The notes beneath the pieces were generated by a model. It saw nothing but the letters and a program-made list of their open reading frames with translations, made no database searches and was not told the origin of the DNA. From positions 1,637,964 through 1,701,963 of the forward strand of contig NC_019675.1 in NCBI RefSeq assembly GCF_000316515.1: a stretch of 64,000 nt of DNA. Direction: 5' to 3'. Positions 26,551 to 34,649 of this stretch are shown here, piece by piece. Made by a program: the position numbers and the translations under genes. Every line of letters begins with the position of its first letter. Within the stretch, counting starts at the first letter, position 1. This DNA comes from Cyanobium gracile PCC 6307 (GTDB taxonomy: Bacteria > Cyanobacteriota > Cyanobacteriia > PCC-6307 > Cyanobiaceae).

Positions 26551-26811
26551 CTAGAGCCCCACCTTGCGTCGCCCCCAGGCCATGCCGGTCGCGTAGCCGA
26601 TCGCCGGCAGCAGCAGAGCGGGGTTCAGGGGGATCTGAACCACCAGGACGATGCCCACCAGCCAGGGCAGCAGCAGCAGGCAGCCGAAGGCCAGCTGGCT
26701 GAAGCGGGAGCGGCGCGCCAGGCGGCCCGAGCCCTGCACCAGGCGGGGCACGCCCTTGCCCAGGCCGTAGCCCATCAGCACGGTCAGAACGGTGAGCAGG
26801 ATCGCGCCCAT
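26551..26811 (-). CDS. small hypothetical membrane protein
   Basis: Protein of 86 residues with a hydrophobic N-terminus (ILLTVLTVLMGYGLG), a basic middle (RLARRSRF) and two further hydrophobic stretches (LAFGCLLLLPWLVGIVLVV and PALLLPAIGYATGMAW). It is probably inserted in the membrane; no family is recognised. Convergent with cbpM, 13 bp apart. Start is the ATG directly before the hydrophobic segment. Confidence 0.55.
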   Translation of the reverse strand: MGAILLTVLTVLMGYGLGKGVPRLVQGSGRLARRSRFSQLAFGCLLLLPWLVGIVLVVQIPLNPALLLPAIGYATGMAWGRRKVGL

Positions 26812-26927
26812 GGCTGGAAGGCAGGCTCTCGGATTCTGGTGCCGGGGGGGCCTGGGCGGTCCCATGCACGCATGGATCCCCAGGCCTGCCATGCTGACGG
26901 AGAGTCTGACGCGGGGGCGTTGAAAGT

Positions 26928-27158
26928 ATGAAAGTCACCGTCGAGCTTTCAGACAAAGAGATGGGCGAAATCCTGGCTCTCACGGGAGAACGCAAGAAGG
27001 GTCCCGCCATCCGCCGCCTGATGGAGGAGGCCCTGCAGCAGCGGCGCCGCGCCCAGGTGGCTCAGCGCTTCCTCAGCGGCGAATGGGGTGTGGAGCTGGA
27101 GAGCTTCGAGTCCGACCAGGAGCGCGATCGCCAACAGGCGCAGGCGATCGATCCATGA
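26928..27158 (+). CDS. antitoxin of a PIN-toxin pair (VapB-like)
   Basis: Protein of 76 residues starting with a beta-strand MKVTVELSDKEMGEIL and a basic helix GPAIRRLMEEALQQRRRAQ, typical of ribbon-helix-helix antitoxins that bind DNA and the toxin. The C-terminal tail is acidic, as expected for toxin neutralisation. Its TGA shares bases with the toxin ATG, so the two are translationally coupled. The pair is the first of three rightward PIN modules between 26.9 and 34.7 kb. Confidence 0.75.
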   Translation: MKVTVELSDKEMGEILALTGERKKGPAIRRLMEEALQQRRRAQVAQRFLSGEWGVELESFESDQERDRQQAQAIDP

Positions 27159-27574
27159 CGCTGCTGCTCGACACCAGCCTGTGGATCGACTTCACCCGAA
27201 CCCGCAGTCCGAGCCATCTGAAGCAGTTCATCGCCCCCTTCGTTCTGGACCCCCAGGCCCATCTGGCCGAGCCGGTGCGCTTTGAGCTGTTGCGCTCCGC
27301 CCGGCCGGAAGAGGCCCGGCTGCTGGAGGCGCAGTTCGCCACCCTGCCCTCACTCCCCACGCCAGCGGATCTGTGGCAGCAGGCGATCGCTCTGGGCCAG
27401 GCCTGCCGCCAGATCGGCCGCACCGTGCTCAGCCTTGATCTGCTGGTGGCCGCGGTCGCCCTGCACCACGACGCCGTCCTGATCAGCTTCGATGCCGACT
27501 TCGACGCCATCGCCTCGGTGAGCGAGCTGCGTCTGAACCGTCTGGTGCGCCCCTATTCGCAGACGGGCACGTAG
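27155..27574 (+). CDS. vapC: VapC-family PIN-domain toxin
   Basis: Ribonuclease toxin of 139 residues. PIN-domain acidic residues are visible: LLLDTSLWIDF at the start (Asp6), a Glu in LAEPVRFELLRSA, and Asp in RTVLSLDLLVAAVALHHDAVLISFDADF. It overlaps its antitoxin by 4 bp. VapC toxins cleave initiator tRNA or rRNA; the target here cannot be read from sequence. It overlaps the convergent secreted-protein gene by 22 bp. Confidence 0.85.
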   Translation: MTLLLDTSLWIDFTRTRSPSHLKQFIAPFVLDPQAHLAEPVRFELLRSARPEEARLLEAQFATLPSLPTPADLWQQAIALGQACRQIGRTVLSLDLLVAAVALHHDAVLISFDADFDAIASVSELRLNRLVRPYSQTGT

Positions 27575-28104
27575 GGCACCGCGATCGTGGTGATCGCGCT
27601 CTGTTCGGCAAACGCACCGAGCACCTGCTGGCCGCCCCGGGTCACCGTGACGAACCGCCCGGCAAAGGTCTCGTCGTAGACCGAGGTGGCGGAGAGGCCG
27701 GCGGTGCGGGCGCTCTTGAGCAGATCGCCCACGGTGCCGCCGGGAATGGCGACGCCGAACGACGTCCGCACGCCGGCCGAGAAGGCCAGGACCCGCAACG
27801 TGCCCCGGTCGAATTCGACCGTGCCGACGATTCCTGCCGGCGCCTTGGGCCCTTTGAGCTTGTAGACGACAGGCAACGGCGGCCCGCCGAGCTCACAACC
27901 GGGGCCCGGATCGGAGAGCCAGCCGGTCGCGACGGCTTCGGCTCGGCTCATGCCGAGACGCAACGGGCCGATCCCGTCGAGGCGGAGCACCGGGCTGGAT
28001 CCGCGACCATCGGCCCATGCCGATCCGGCCGCCAGCAGCAGGATGGCTCCCATGGCCCCAAGCCGTGCGGCGTGACGCAGCGGGTGGCCGATCAGGCGTG
28101 TCAT
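27553..28104 (-). CDS. secreted protein of unknown function
   Basis: Protein of 183 residues with a Sec-type signal peptide: a basic start followed by AAR-LGAMGAILLLAAGSAWADG, probable cleavage after AWA. The mature part opens with LDGIGPLRLGMSRAEAVATGWL, a pattern found in small exported proteins whose beta-alpha fold contains a conserved LRLGMS start. One disulfide is possible (GPGCELGG with VPVCE at the end). Start 28104 lies only 11 bp from the divergent hydrolase ATG. Confidence 0.65.
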   Translation of the reverse strand: MTRLIGHPLRHAARLGAMGAILLLAAGSAWADGRGSSPVLRLDGIGPLRLGMSRAEAVATGWLSDPGPGCELGGPPLPVVYKLKGPKAPAGIVGTVEFDRGTLRVLAFSAGVRTSFGVAIPGGTVGDLLKSARTAGLSATSVYDETFAGRFVTVTRGGQQVLGAFAEQSAITTIAVPYVPVCE

Positions 28105-28115
28105 GGTCTGACTGT

Positions 28116-28775
28116 ATGGGCACCAGTTCCGCACCCCGCCTGATTGACGGCCCTGACGGCGCGCCGGCCACCGTGCTGCTGGCCCATGGGGCCGGGGCAC
28201 CGATGGACAGTCCGTTCATGGCGGCGATCGCCGGCGGACTGGCCGCGGCGGGCTGGCGGGTGGTGCGCTTCGAGTTCGGCTACATGGCCCGGATGCGCGA
28301 GACGGGCCGCCGCCAGGGGCCCGAGCGGATGCCGGTGCTGCAGGAGGCGTTCCGCCAGCAGGTGCGGCTGGAGACGGGCGAGAGCCCGCAGCGGCCGCTG
28401 TTCATCGGCGGCAAGTCGATGGGCGGGCGAGTAGCCAGCCTGCTGGTGGATGAACTGGCCCCCAGCGATGCGGTGCGCGGCTGCCTGTGTCTGGGCTATC
28501 CCTTCCATCCGCCCGGCAAGCCGCTGCAGCTGCGCACCGAGCACCTGGCCGCCCTAGGCACGCCCACCCTGATCCTGCAGGGGGAGCGGGACGCGTTCGG
28601 GCGGCGGGAGGAGGTGGAGACCTACGACCTATCGCCGGCAGTGCAGGTGGGCTGGATCCCCAGTGGGGACCACAGCTTCAAGCCCACCCAGAGTTCGGGG
28701 CTGAGCGAGGCGGAGAACTGGGCGACGGCGGTCGCGTGGGGTGATGGGTTTCTGAGGGAGGTGCTGGAGGGGTGA
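28116..28775 (+). CDS. alpha/beta hydrolase (TEX30/KANL3-type)
   Basis: Hydrolase-fold protein of 219 residues. VLLAHGAGAPMDSPFM is the oxyanion-hole strand-loop of the family, FIGGKSMGGRVASL the nucleophile elbow with Ser in GKSMGG, LILQGERDAFG the acid turn, and IPSGDHSFK the catalytic His. This set is typical of the KANL3/TEX30-like bacterial group; substrate unknown. The start is only 11 bp from the divergent secreted protein, so the two promoters must overlap each other's coding regions. Confidence 0.88.
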   Translation: MGTSSAPRLIDGPDGAPATVLLAHGAGAPMDSPFMAAIAGGLAAAGWRVVRFEFGYMARMRETGRRQGPERMPVLQEAFRQQVRLETGESPQRPLFIGGKSMGGRVASLLVDELAPSDAVRGCLCLGYPFHPPGKPLQLRTEHLAALGTPTLILQGERDAFGRREEVETYDLSPAVQVGWIPSGDHSFKPTQSSGLSEAENWATAVAWGDGFLREVLEG

Positions 28776-28837
28776 GTTCTGGGTGCCAGGGGGAGCAACC
28801 TCGCGACTCAGCGATGCCGGACGTGCATGTCCTGCCA

Positions 28838-29992
28838 TCAGCCCCGCCGTTCGCGCCAGATCTCCTGCACCAGCGGATCGGCGACACCGTACAGGCCGTG
28901 GCCCAGCCGCATCAGCAGGTTGTCGGCGAGAAGTTCGTTGACCACCGGCTGAATCTCCTCCACCCGTACCTCCCGGCCGACCACAGCGGCATAGGCCGAC
29001 GCGGCCTCCGCTGAGAACAGGCCCTTGGCAGGGCCCTCCTCCCGGGCTACCCGCTCGAAGATCGCCATGGCCAGCCCGCCCAGTTGTTCCACCTTCTGGA
29101 GCTCCAGGTCAGCGGCGGTGCCGCGCAGGGTGGCGGCAATCACGGGCAGCAGCTGATCCGGCTCCAGCCCCAAGCCACTGCGGCTGCTGAACTTGAGTTG
29201 AGCCAGGGCCCGCAGAAACTCCTCAGGTCGATGGCCCAGGGTCTGGAACGCCTCCCAGGCCACCGGCTCCGACGGCAGCGGCGCCCCATCCTCCTGGGCG
29301 AGACGCTGCAGCACATGGCGCACGTACTCCAGATCCAGCACGGGGTAGGGCAGCGACGTGGCCCCGGTGAAGGCCTGGTTGCGCCGGGCCGTCAGTTCAC
29401 CCACCAGGGCCCGGTGGGAGCCGGTGCCGAGAAACAGGAAGTGCCCCGGCGTGGCGGGTCTGGGGTTGATGGCGTCGCGGGCGGCCTTGAGGGCCAGCAA
29501 AAGTTGATGGCCCTCCTCGGTGGTGATGGCCTGCTGCACCTCATCCACGATCAGCACCACATCGCCCCTGGCCTGATCGACCACCTCCGTGAGGGCCTGA
29601 GCCAGGGTCGCTCCACCGATTTCCCCCAGCTGCTCCAACTGGAACCCGAAACGAAAACCCATCCCACCGAGATCCAGTCCCCTGAGCCGGCGCAACCGGG
29701 CCAGGGGCGTTGAAGCCGGCGTCACCAGGTCGGTCAGCAGGCGACGGACGGCGGCATAGACCAGCGTCGCCGGGCTGACCTTGATGTCGCTCCAGAGGTC
29801 GACGTAGATCACCACCGCCCCCTGGGCCTCCAGTTCCGGCACCAGATCCGTCAGCAGGAAGGTGGTTTTGCCCGTCCGACGCAGCCCCGACAGGAACAGC
29901 CCCGACCGCAGGCCCTCGTCGAGGACGCCGGGATGGAGCAGACGGTCGGCCAGCTCAGCGGCCAGCCGGGGGCGGCGGAAGACAGCGACCAA
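28838..29992 (-). CDS. AAA-type ATPase (ATPase domain-containing protein)
   Basis: P-loop ATPase of 384 residues of the archaeal/AAA_16-like group: Walker A GLRRTGKTTF near residue 37, Walker B DVVLIVDEVQQA, and a sensor-like LFLGTGSHRAL. The C-terminal part is a winged-helix-like region (VEEIQPVVNELLADNLLMRLG). Such ATPases are often part of mobile or defence-like islands; no partner nuclease is next to it. A perfect 17-bp palindrome lies 30 bp upstream of the start. Confidence 0.78.
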   Translation of the reverse strand: MVAVFRRPRLAAELADRLLHPGVLDEGLRSGLFLSGLRRTGKTTFLLTDLVPELEAQGAVVIYVDLWSDIKVSPATLVYAAVRRLLTDLVTPASTPLARLRRLRGLDLGGMGFRFGFQLEQLGEIGGATLAQALTEVVDQARGDVVLIVDEVQQAITTEEGHQLLLALKAARDAINPRPATPGHFLFLGTGSHRALVGELTARRNQAFTGATSLPYPVLDLEYVRHVLQRLAQEDGAPLPSEPVAWEAFQTLGHRPEEFLRALAQLKFSSRSGLGLEPDQLLPVIAATLRGTAADLELQKVEQLGGLAMAIFERVAREEGPAKGLFSAEAASAYAAVVGREVRVEEIQPVVNELLADNLLMRLGHGLYGVADPLVQEIWRERRG

Positions 29993-30021
29993 GACTAGGG
30001 GAGTTTATGTCAGGGCAATAA

Positions 30022-30038
30022 TTATGGCTGAGCCATAA
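30022..30038. promoter_or_regulatory. perfect palindrome upstream of the AAA ATPase
   Basis: TTATGGCT-G-AGCCATAA is a perfect 8+8 inverted repeat with a one-base centre, in an AT-rich island within otherwise GC-rich DNA. It lies 30 bp before the AAA ATPase start and could be an operator for a dimeric regulator. It is not followed by a T run, so it is not a good terminator. Confidence 0.55.
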
Positions 30039-30106
30039 GTCCCTGTACATGCCCCCGCAAGCGACGCAACAGCAGGATCACACGCCTGGAGGAGCACCGT
30101 GGCGGC

Positions 30107-30595
30107 CTACGCCCTGAGCCAGCCCCGGCCCTTCGCCAGCCGCGCCGCCTCCTGCACCGCCTCCACGCAGCGATGGGCCCGGCGCTTGACGTCGTCCTGG
30201 CTGCGGGCCCGGAGCAGGTAGGCCTGCAGCGCTTCCGGCGTTTCGATCACGGCCAGCATGCGGGTGATCAGGTTGTGTTCCCAGAGCTGCCGGCCCTGGG
30301 AGCCGGCCGCGAACAGCTGCTCCCGCAGCAGGCCCAGGCATTCCTGCTGGAAGGCGTCCAGCTGCCCGGGCCGCAGGCGGCGGCTGTTGGGCAGGCCTGC
30401 GGCGGGGGTGTGCTCCACGCTCCAGCTCAGGCCGGAGCCCGGCAGCCCCACGGTGGTGCGGGCGCCACCGGCGCGGGCCACCGGGATGTTGAACGACGCC
30501 CCGCGGCCGCCCACCGAGATGGAGCTGAGGCCGCTGCTTGTGAAATTGAAGCGCAGGGGGCCGACGCGGGCGCTGCGGCGGAAGCGGAAGGGCAT
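30107..30595 (-). CDS. DUF4236-domain protein
   Basis: Protein of 162 residues. The N-terminal block MPFRFRRSARVGPLRFNFT followed by SSGLSSISVGGRGASFNI is the DUF4236 signature, present at the N-terminus of many bacterial proteins of unknown role. The rest is helical with LDAFQQECLGLLREQLF. A 16-residue upstream in-frame extension (from 30643) is unlikely because the domain starts at MPFRF. No link to the neighbours is obvious. Confidence 0.75.
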   Translation of the reverse strand: MPFRFRRSARVGPLRFNFTSSGLSSISVGGRGASFNIPVARAGGARTTVGLPGSGLSWSVEHTPAAGLPNSRRLRPGQLDAFQQECLGLLREQLFAAGSQGRQLWEHNLITRMLAVIETPEALQAYLLRARSQDDVKRRAHRCVEAVQEAARLAKGRGWLRA

Positions 30596-30633
30596 GGGGC
30601 GGCAGGGCTGAGGGCAGATCATGGCCAGGGGGT

Positions 30634-30971
30634 TTAGATACAAGGTTCCGGCAAGTCGCCATTCACCTCAAATTGCGCCCGCTGGAAGTGCCATTCGCTG
30701 TTGTCATCCATACATCGGAAGGCCACGGCTTCGGCATGGCTTTCCACTTACACATCCACCTGATCCAAGGGGGTGCTCGGAAACACGCAGCAGCTGATCG
30801 CGCCGAACAGCATCACCGCGTCGTCGCTGCGGGCCGAGTGGTCGTCGAACGCTTCGATCCCGGCTTCGCGCATCCGCTGCCCCGTGGTCTGGGCACCCTG
30901 CTGCTCCACCAGCCGCATCACCACCCCGTCCAGCCGGGTGATGGCCGTGAGATCAACCTGTGGCGCCGGGC
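30634..30971 (-). pseudogene. decayed RES-like toxin
   Basis: Reading leftward after the broken antitoxin, a frame with GIEAFDDHSARSDD recalls the RES-domain motif (GIEA-x-x-x-SAR). It meets a TAA (at about 30749), and the same frame continues past it with FEVNGDLPEPCI and a real stop at 30634, which resembles the end of RES toxins. No start and no full N-terminal half are visible. RES toxins degrade NAD+ and pair with Xre/MbcA/ParS antitoxins; the pairing here supports the reading, but the similarity is judged by eye. Confidence 0.45.
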
Positions 30972-31263
30972 TCACGGCCGCCCGCGCATCGCATCGAGAG
31001 ACTCCGCCAGTTCCCCAGCTGCTCCGGATGTTGCAGTTGCTGCAGGGGTTCCAGCCAGTGTGGCGGTTGGCGCTCTCCAGCCAGTGCCGCATCAGGAACG
31101 TTCTGCTCCTGCCGATCGCCTGGGCCATTTCCTGGGCCGCCAGGCCCAGCTCCTCACCGGCGCGCTGCAGCACCTTGCGCAGCAGGACGGTGTCATTGAT
31201 GGCGCTGGTGGTCTCACTGGGCCTGGCCTGAAAGGCCACCCGCTTCCTCCTTTGCCGTTCCAC
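30972..31263 (-). pseudogene. decayed Xre/MbcA/ParS-type antitoxin
   Basis: The N-terminal helix block VLLRKVLQRAGEELGLAAQ, then AQAIGRSRT, fits the antitoxin's Xre-like domain. It then jumps to MRHWLESANRHTG, so the usual ~40-residue middle is missing. The conserved end is split over two further frames: LQQLQHPEQLG in one and ELAESLDAMRGRP in another, with a stop at 30972. One internal deletion and two frame changes therefore separate the pieces. It is the antitoxin half of a ParS-RES pair, followed by the RES-like remnant. Confidence 0.6.
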
Positions 31264-31329
31264 CGTGCCTCAGTCGCGGCAGTTCGGAATCATTTGCCTC
31301 GAATGAGGCGGCTCACCTCCGATGGTGCG

Positions 31330-31674
31330 TCACTCCACCCCCAGGTGGGCGGCGATGCGCAGCAGCAAGGCCTCCATCCGGTCCAGGCGTGCCTCCAGCC
31401 CCGTCGGCTTGCTTTCCGGCAGGGAGGCCGGTGCCGAAGGCCCATCCCGCAGCCGGAGGATCAGCTCAGCCTTGCGAAGGCTGCTGATGCCCTTGAGCCC
31501 CCGCTGACGGCAACGCTCCTTGAGCTGCTTGATGGTGAGCTCCTCCAGCCCATCGGTTGGCAGCGCCCCATCCAGCTCCCGCAGCAGCCGGGCATCGGCC
31601 TGGGCCAGCTCGCGCAGATTGCTGCGCAGCGCCTCAGCGATCCTGCCCATCGACCGGCTCAGCGTTGGTCTCAA
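31330..31674 (-). CDS. SAP-like domain protein
   Basis: Protein of 114 residues (a start at Met9 is also possible). The middle LTIKQLKERCRQRGLKG followed by SSLRKAELILRL matches the SAP-type DNA-binding helix-turn-helix motif. The C-terminus has a coiled-coil-like LEARLDRMEALLLRIAAHLG. It overlaps the 3' end of the upstream gene by 41 bp, indicating coupling. Role unknown; DNA association is inferred from the SAP motif. Confidence 0.6.
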   Translation of the reverse strand: MRPTLSRSMGRIAEALRSNLRELAQADARLLRELDGALPTDGLEELTIKQLKERCRQRGLKGISSLRKAELILRLRDGPSAPASLPESKPTGLEARLDRMEALLLRIAAHLGVE

Positions 31675-32131
31675 GGGCGCCCCGCAGGGCCTGCTGCCGG
31701 GCCGACAGCTCTTCGAAGCGCTCTTTGCCGAGCCGCCAGCGGTTCAGGAAGCGGATCACCGCCTGGACCAGCCGGGCGATGCCGCCGCCACCGCTGTACG
31801 CCCGCCGCCCCAGCTGATACTCGCCGAAGGCGACGCTCACCTCATCGCCCGCATCCTCCAGATGCTCCACCACATCGGTGACGATCTCGAGCATCGCGTA
31901 GGCCTCCGCCTTCACGCTCGCCTCCCGCGTCGCCAGGGCCCGCAGCCTGAGGCTCAGCTCGCGTAGCTGCTCCCCCTGGCGTTCGGCCCGGCCGCGGTGG
32001 ATGCCGCGGCTGATCATCAGGCTCTTGTAGTTGCCGCGCAGCTCCAGGTAGAGCGCATCGAGGCGGTCCCGCTCCAGGGCCTTTGGATCGCTGGGATAGG
32101 CCGTGGTGGGCGGCAGGGCCAGGGCAGGCAT
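31634..32131 (-). CDS. hypothetical coiled-coil protein
   Basis: Protein of 165 residues, highly charged and helical (LEERDR-type repeats such as ERQGEQLRELSLRLRALA), with no membrane segment. An Ala/Gly-rich turn YSGGGGIARL sits two-thirds along. It is co-oriented and overlapping with the SAP-like gene, which suggests a two-gene unit. No family recognised; the start is the ATG before PALALPP. Confidence 0.55.
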   Translation of the reverse strand: MPALALPPTTAYPSDPKALERDRLDALYLELRGNYKSLMISRGIHRGRAERQGEQLRELSLRLRALATREASVKAEAYAMLEIVTDVVEHLEDAGDEVSVAFGEYQLGRRAYSGGGGIARLVQAVIRFLNRWRLGKERFEELSARQQALRGALETNAEPVDGQDR

Positions 32132-32255
32132 GGCGGATCCGGGAGGGGACAGGGAGGGCCATCCTCGCGTCAAGGCCTGCGTGGTGGAGGGTTGCAGGCA
32201 TGGCAGTGCGCCCCCGACCCGCTGCCAGGATTCCAGGCAACGCCGGCCTGCCGTG

Positions 32256-32744
32256 ATGCCCCTGCCCCAGCTGATGCCGGTGTTGGCGGCCGTGGCGCTC
32301 ACCCCCTGCCCGGCTCCGGTACAGGTCCAGCTGGATGGCCTCTACCGCTGGCAGGTGGCGCGGCAGGAACGTTCCGGTCCGATCGAGATCAAGAGCCAGC
32401 AAAGCCGCTTCACCCCTGGGCTGTACCAGAAGCTGCGGCGCGCCTACGGACTCAATCCAGCCAGCGGCCGATTTGTCGACTTCGATCTGTTCAGCGGCAC
32501 CCAGGTGTCGACCTTCGGCGCCAAGGTGCTGGGCTGCACCGCCCTACCCGGCGGCGGGCTGGAGGCCCGAGTGGCCGTGCAGGCGGGCCTGCGCAACCGC
32601 CCCTCGGAAGCGCCGCAGCAGCTGCACTATCAGCTGGTGCGCGGCCCTGCCGGCAGCTGGAAGATTGCCGACATCGTCTATGCCCATCCGGCTGGCTTCC
32701 GCCTCTCCAGCTATCTGGCTGAGCTGCTGGGACCCAAGCTCTGA
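32256..32744 (+). CDS. secreted protein, DUF3828-like
   Basis: Protein of 162 residues with a short signal-like N-terminus (LMPVLAAVALTPCPAP). The body FTPGLYQKLRRAYGLNPAS, VDFDLFSGTQV, YQLVRGPAGSWKIADIVYA, followed by LSSYLAELLG at the end, follows the DUF3828 layout of small exported beta-barrel-like proteins. Function unknown. Divergent from the coiled-coil gene with about 125 bp between starts. Confidence 0.65.
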   Translation: MPLPQLMPVLAAVALTPCPAPVQVQLDGLYRWQVARQERSGPIEIKSQQSRFTPGLYQKLRRAYGLNPASGRFVDFDLFSGTQVSTFGAKVLGCTALPGGGLEARVAVQAGLRNRPSEAPQQLHYQLVRGPAGSWKIADIVYAHPAGFRLSSYLAELLGPKL

Positions 32745-32850
32745 GCGCTGCAGCCACCCTGCGGGTTACGTCGATGCACGGCAAAGCAGGACGGCCAAGG
32801 GTTTTCGACTGGTCTGTACCTACGTTTTCGTACCCACAAGGCAGAAGGCC

Positions 32851-33105
32851 ATGGACGTGCTTCCCAGCCGGGTGTTCATGAACGGCAACAGCCAGGCCGT
32901 GCGCATCCCCGCCGAGTTCCGCCTCGCCACCGACCGGGTGCAGATCACCCGCAGCCCCAACGGCGATCTGATCATTCACCCCTGCCCGGCCCAGCGGGGC
33001 CAGGCCCTGCTGGACACCCTGGCCGGCTTCGAGCCCAGCTTCTTGGCCAGCCTGGAGGCGCAGCAGGCCAGTCCGATCCCGATGCAGGAGCGGGAGAGCC
33101 TGTGA
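32851..33105 (+). CDS. vapB: VapB-type (AbrB-fold) antitoxin
   Basis: Protein of 84 residues. SRVFMNGNSQAVRIPAEFRL is the swapped-hairpin AbrB/VapB DNA-binding start, and VQITRSPNGDLIIHP continues the fold. The tail binds the toxin. Its TGA overlaps the GTG start of the PIN toxin. Second of three rightward PIN modules. Confidence 0.9.
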   Translation: MDVLPSRVFMNGNSQAVRIPAEFRLATDRVQITRSPNGDLIIHPCPAQRGQALLDTLAGFEPSFLASLEAQQASPIPMQERESL

Positions 33106-33479
33106 TCTACCTGCTCGACACCAATATCCTTTTTCCCCTGATCAAGAACCGGCCGCCCCAGGTGGCTGGGCGCATCGATCAGCTCGCCGATGTCGACAGC
33201 CTGGCGATGTCGTTCATCACCTGGGCCGAGCTGCTGCGCGGAGCCGAGGGCAGCCAGCGCCGCGAGGCCACCCTCCAGCAGCTCGATGGCCCCGCCATCT
33301 GCCGCCACTACGCCGCGCAAGCCTCCGCCCTCAAGCGCCAGGCCACCCCCATCGGCGGCAACGATCTCTGGATTGCGGCCCATGCCCTGGCCCTCGGCGC
33401 CACCCTGGTGAGCCACAACGTGCGCGAATTCGCCCGCATCGAGGGCCTGGTCCTGGTGGATTGGGCGGCTCCTGCCTGA
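33102..33479 (+). CDS. vapC: VapC-family PIN-domain toxin
   Basis: Toxin of 125 residues with GTG start. Acidic sites are visible in IYLLDTNILFPLIKN (Asp6), FITWAELLRGAEGS (Glu), and PIGGNDLWIAAHALALGATLVSHNVREFAR (Asp), followed by a VRxxGL/DWA end typical of FitB/VapC. Overlaps its antitoxin by 4 bp. Part of the first accessory zone. Confidence 0.92.
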   Translation: MIYLLDTNILFPLIKNRPPQVAGRIDQLADVDSLAMSFITWAELLRGAEGSQRREATLQQLDGPAICRHYAAQASALKRQATPIGGNDLWIAAHALALGATLVSHNVREFARIEGLVLVDWAAPA

Positions 33480-33517
33480 TCGAGGCTCAGACTTCTCCTG
33501 GCCCCTGGTCCGAAACG

Positions 33518-33853
33518 ATGGCGCACCCGTCTGCCGCGCAGATCGCCCGCCTGGGGCGCCAAGGGGTGGCCCTGTTCTTCGTGTTCATGCTCAGCGCCGA
33601 GCTGCCCAGCCAGATCTTCCACCTCGCCCAGCACCTGATCGGGCCGGGGCCCGGCGCCATCGCGGAAAGCCTCGAACACCTCGGGGTGCTGCTGGTCTAC
33701 CTCCTTGCCCTGGGCTGCGCCCTGTTCCTGGCCCAGCAGCAGCTGTGCCGCACGCGCCTGCTGGCGTCCTACCCGCCGCACGAGCCCGTCCCCCTTGCCA
33801 TGCATGTGCTCGGCCTGGTCTGGGGCCTGCTGGCGGTGTTCCTGCTGCGCTGA
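33518..33853 (+). CDS. small hypothetical membrane protein
   Basis: Protein of 111 residues with three or four hydrophobic stretches (VALFFVFMLSAELPSQIF, LGVLLVYLLALGCALFL, LAMHVLGLVWGLLAVFLL). It ends two residues short of a Leu/Arg tail. No family recognised. It sits between two PIN modules, and the start is chosen before HPSAAQIARLG. Confidence 0.55.
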   Translation: MAHPSAAQIARLGRQGVALFFVFMLSAELPSQIFHLAQHLIGPGPGAIAESLEHLGVLLVYLLALGCALFLAQQQLCRTRLLASYPPHEPVPLAMHVLGLVWGLLAVFLLR

Positions 33854-33951
33854 GCGGGGCGTGTTCAGGGTGTGCCAGGGCCCACCGCTCAAACCTGACC
33901 GCCAGAGCTAGCGTTGCAAGCACTGACAGCATTGCCTGCGCGGACGTCGTT

Positions 33952-34215
33952 ATGGCCACCCTCACGATCCGCAACCTCGACGACGCCACCAAGGCCCAGC
34001 TGCGACTGCAGGCCGCCCGCCACGGTCACTCGATGGAGGAGGAAGCCCGCAGGATCCTGCGCGAAGCCGTGCTCCCGCAATCCGCTGGCTCTGACAGCCC
34101 AGGTCTGGGGAGTCGCATCCACGCCCACTTCGCCGACCTCGGTGGCGTGGAACTGCATCTGCCCGCGCGGGTTTCCATGGCGGCGGCCGCCGTGTTCACC
34201 GAGGAGCCAACGTGA
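33952..34215 (+). CDS. FitA-like ribbon-helix-helix antitoxin
   Basis: Protein of 87 residues. ATLTIRNLDDATKAQLRLQA is the diagnostic FitA/RHH start, then RHGHSMEEEARRILREAV. The C-terminal stretch HAHFADLGGVELHL is the toxin-binding region of FitA. It ends 4 bp inside the PIN toxin start. Third rightward PIN module. Confidence 0.92.
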   Translation: MATLTIRNLDDATKAQLRLQAARHGHSMEEEARRILREAVLPQSAGSDSPGLGSRIHAHFADLGGVELHLPARVSMAAAAVFTEEPT

Positions 34216-34649
34216 TCGTTCTGGACACCAATGTGATCGCCGAGCTGATGCGGCCCCAGCCGGAGCCGGCGGTGCTGGCCTGGGCGGATGGTCTCGTTCC
34301 CGCGGAGGTGGGCATCACGGCGATGAATGAAGCAGAGATCCTGCACGGCCTTATCCGGCTGCCGGAGGGTCGCCGCAAACAGGCCCTGCTGGATAGCTGG
34401 CAGGCGTTGGTGACGGCCCTGCTGGGCGATCGCGTGTGGGCCTTCCACCGGGAGGCCGCCCATTGGTATGGCGAGCTGCTGGTGCGGCGGGAGCAACTCG
34501 GTCGGCCGATCGCCACGGCCGATGCGGTGATCGCCGCCACCGCCCTGGCCCAGGGCGCCCAACTGGCCACCCGCAACGTGAGCGACTTCACCGACCTGGG
34601 CCTTGATCTGATCAATCCCTGGACCCATCGTCGCTCTCCCACACATTGA
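34212..34649 (+). CDS. FitB-like PIN-domain toxin
   Basis: Toxin of 145 residues with GTG start: IVLDTNVIAELMRPQPEP (Asp5), ITAMNEAEILHGLIRLPEG (Glu), PIATADAVIAATALAQGAQLATRNVSDF (Asp). These are the FitB positions. The C-terminus overlaps the convergent VWA gene by 38 bp, which may be an antisense effect or simply compact coding. Confidence 0.93.
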   Translation: MIVLDTNVIAELMRPQPEPAVLAWADGLVPAEVGITAMNEAEILHGLIRLPEGRRKQALLDSWQALVTALLGDRVWAFHREAAHWYGELLVRREQLGRPIATADAVIAATALAQGAQLATRNVSDFTDLGLDLINPWTHRRSPTH

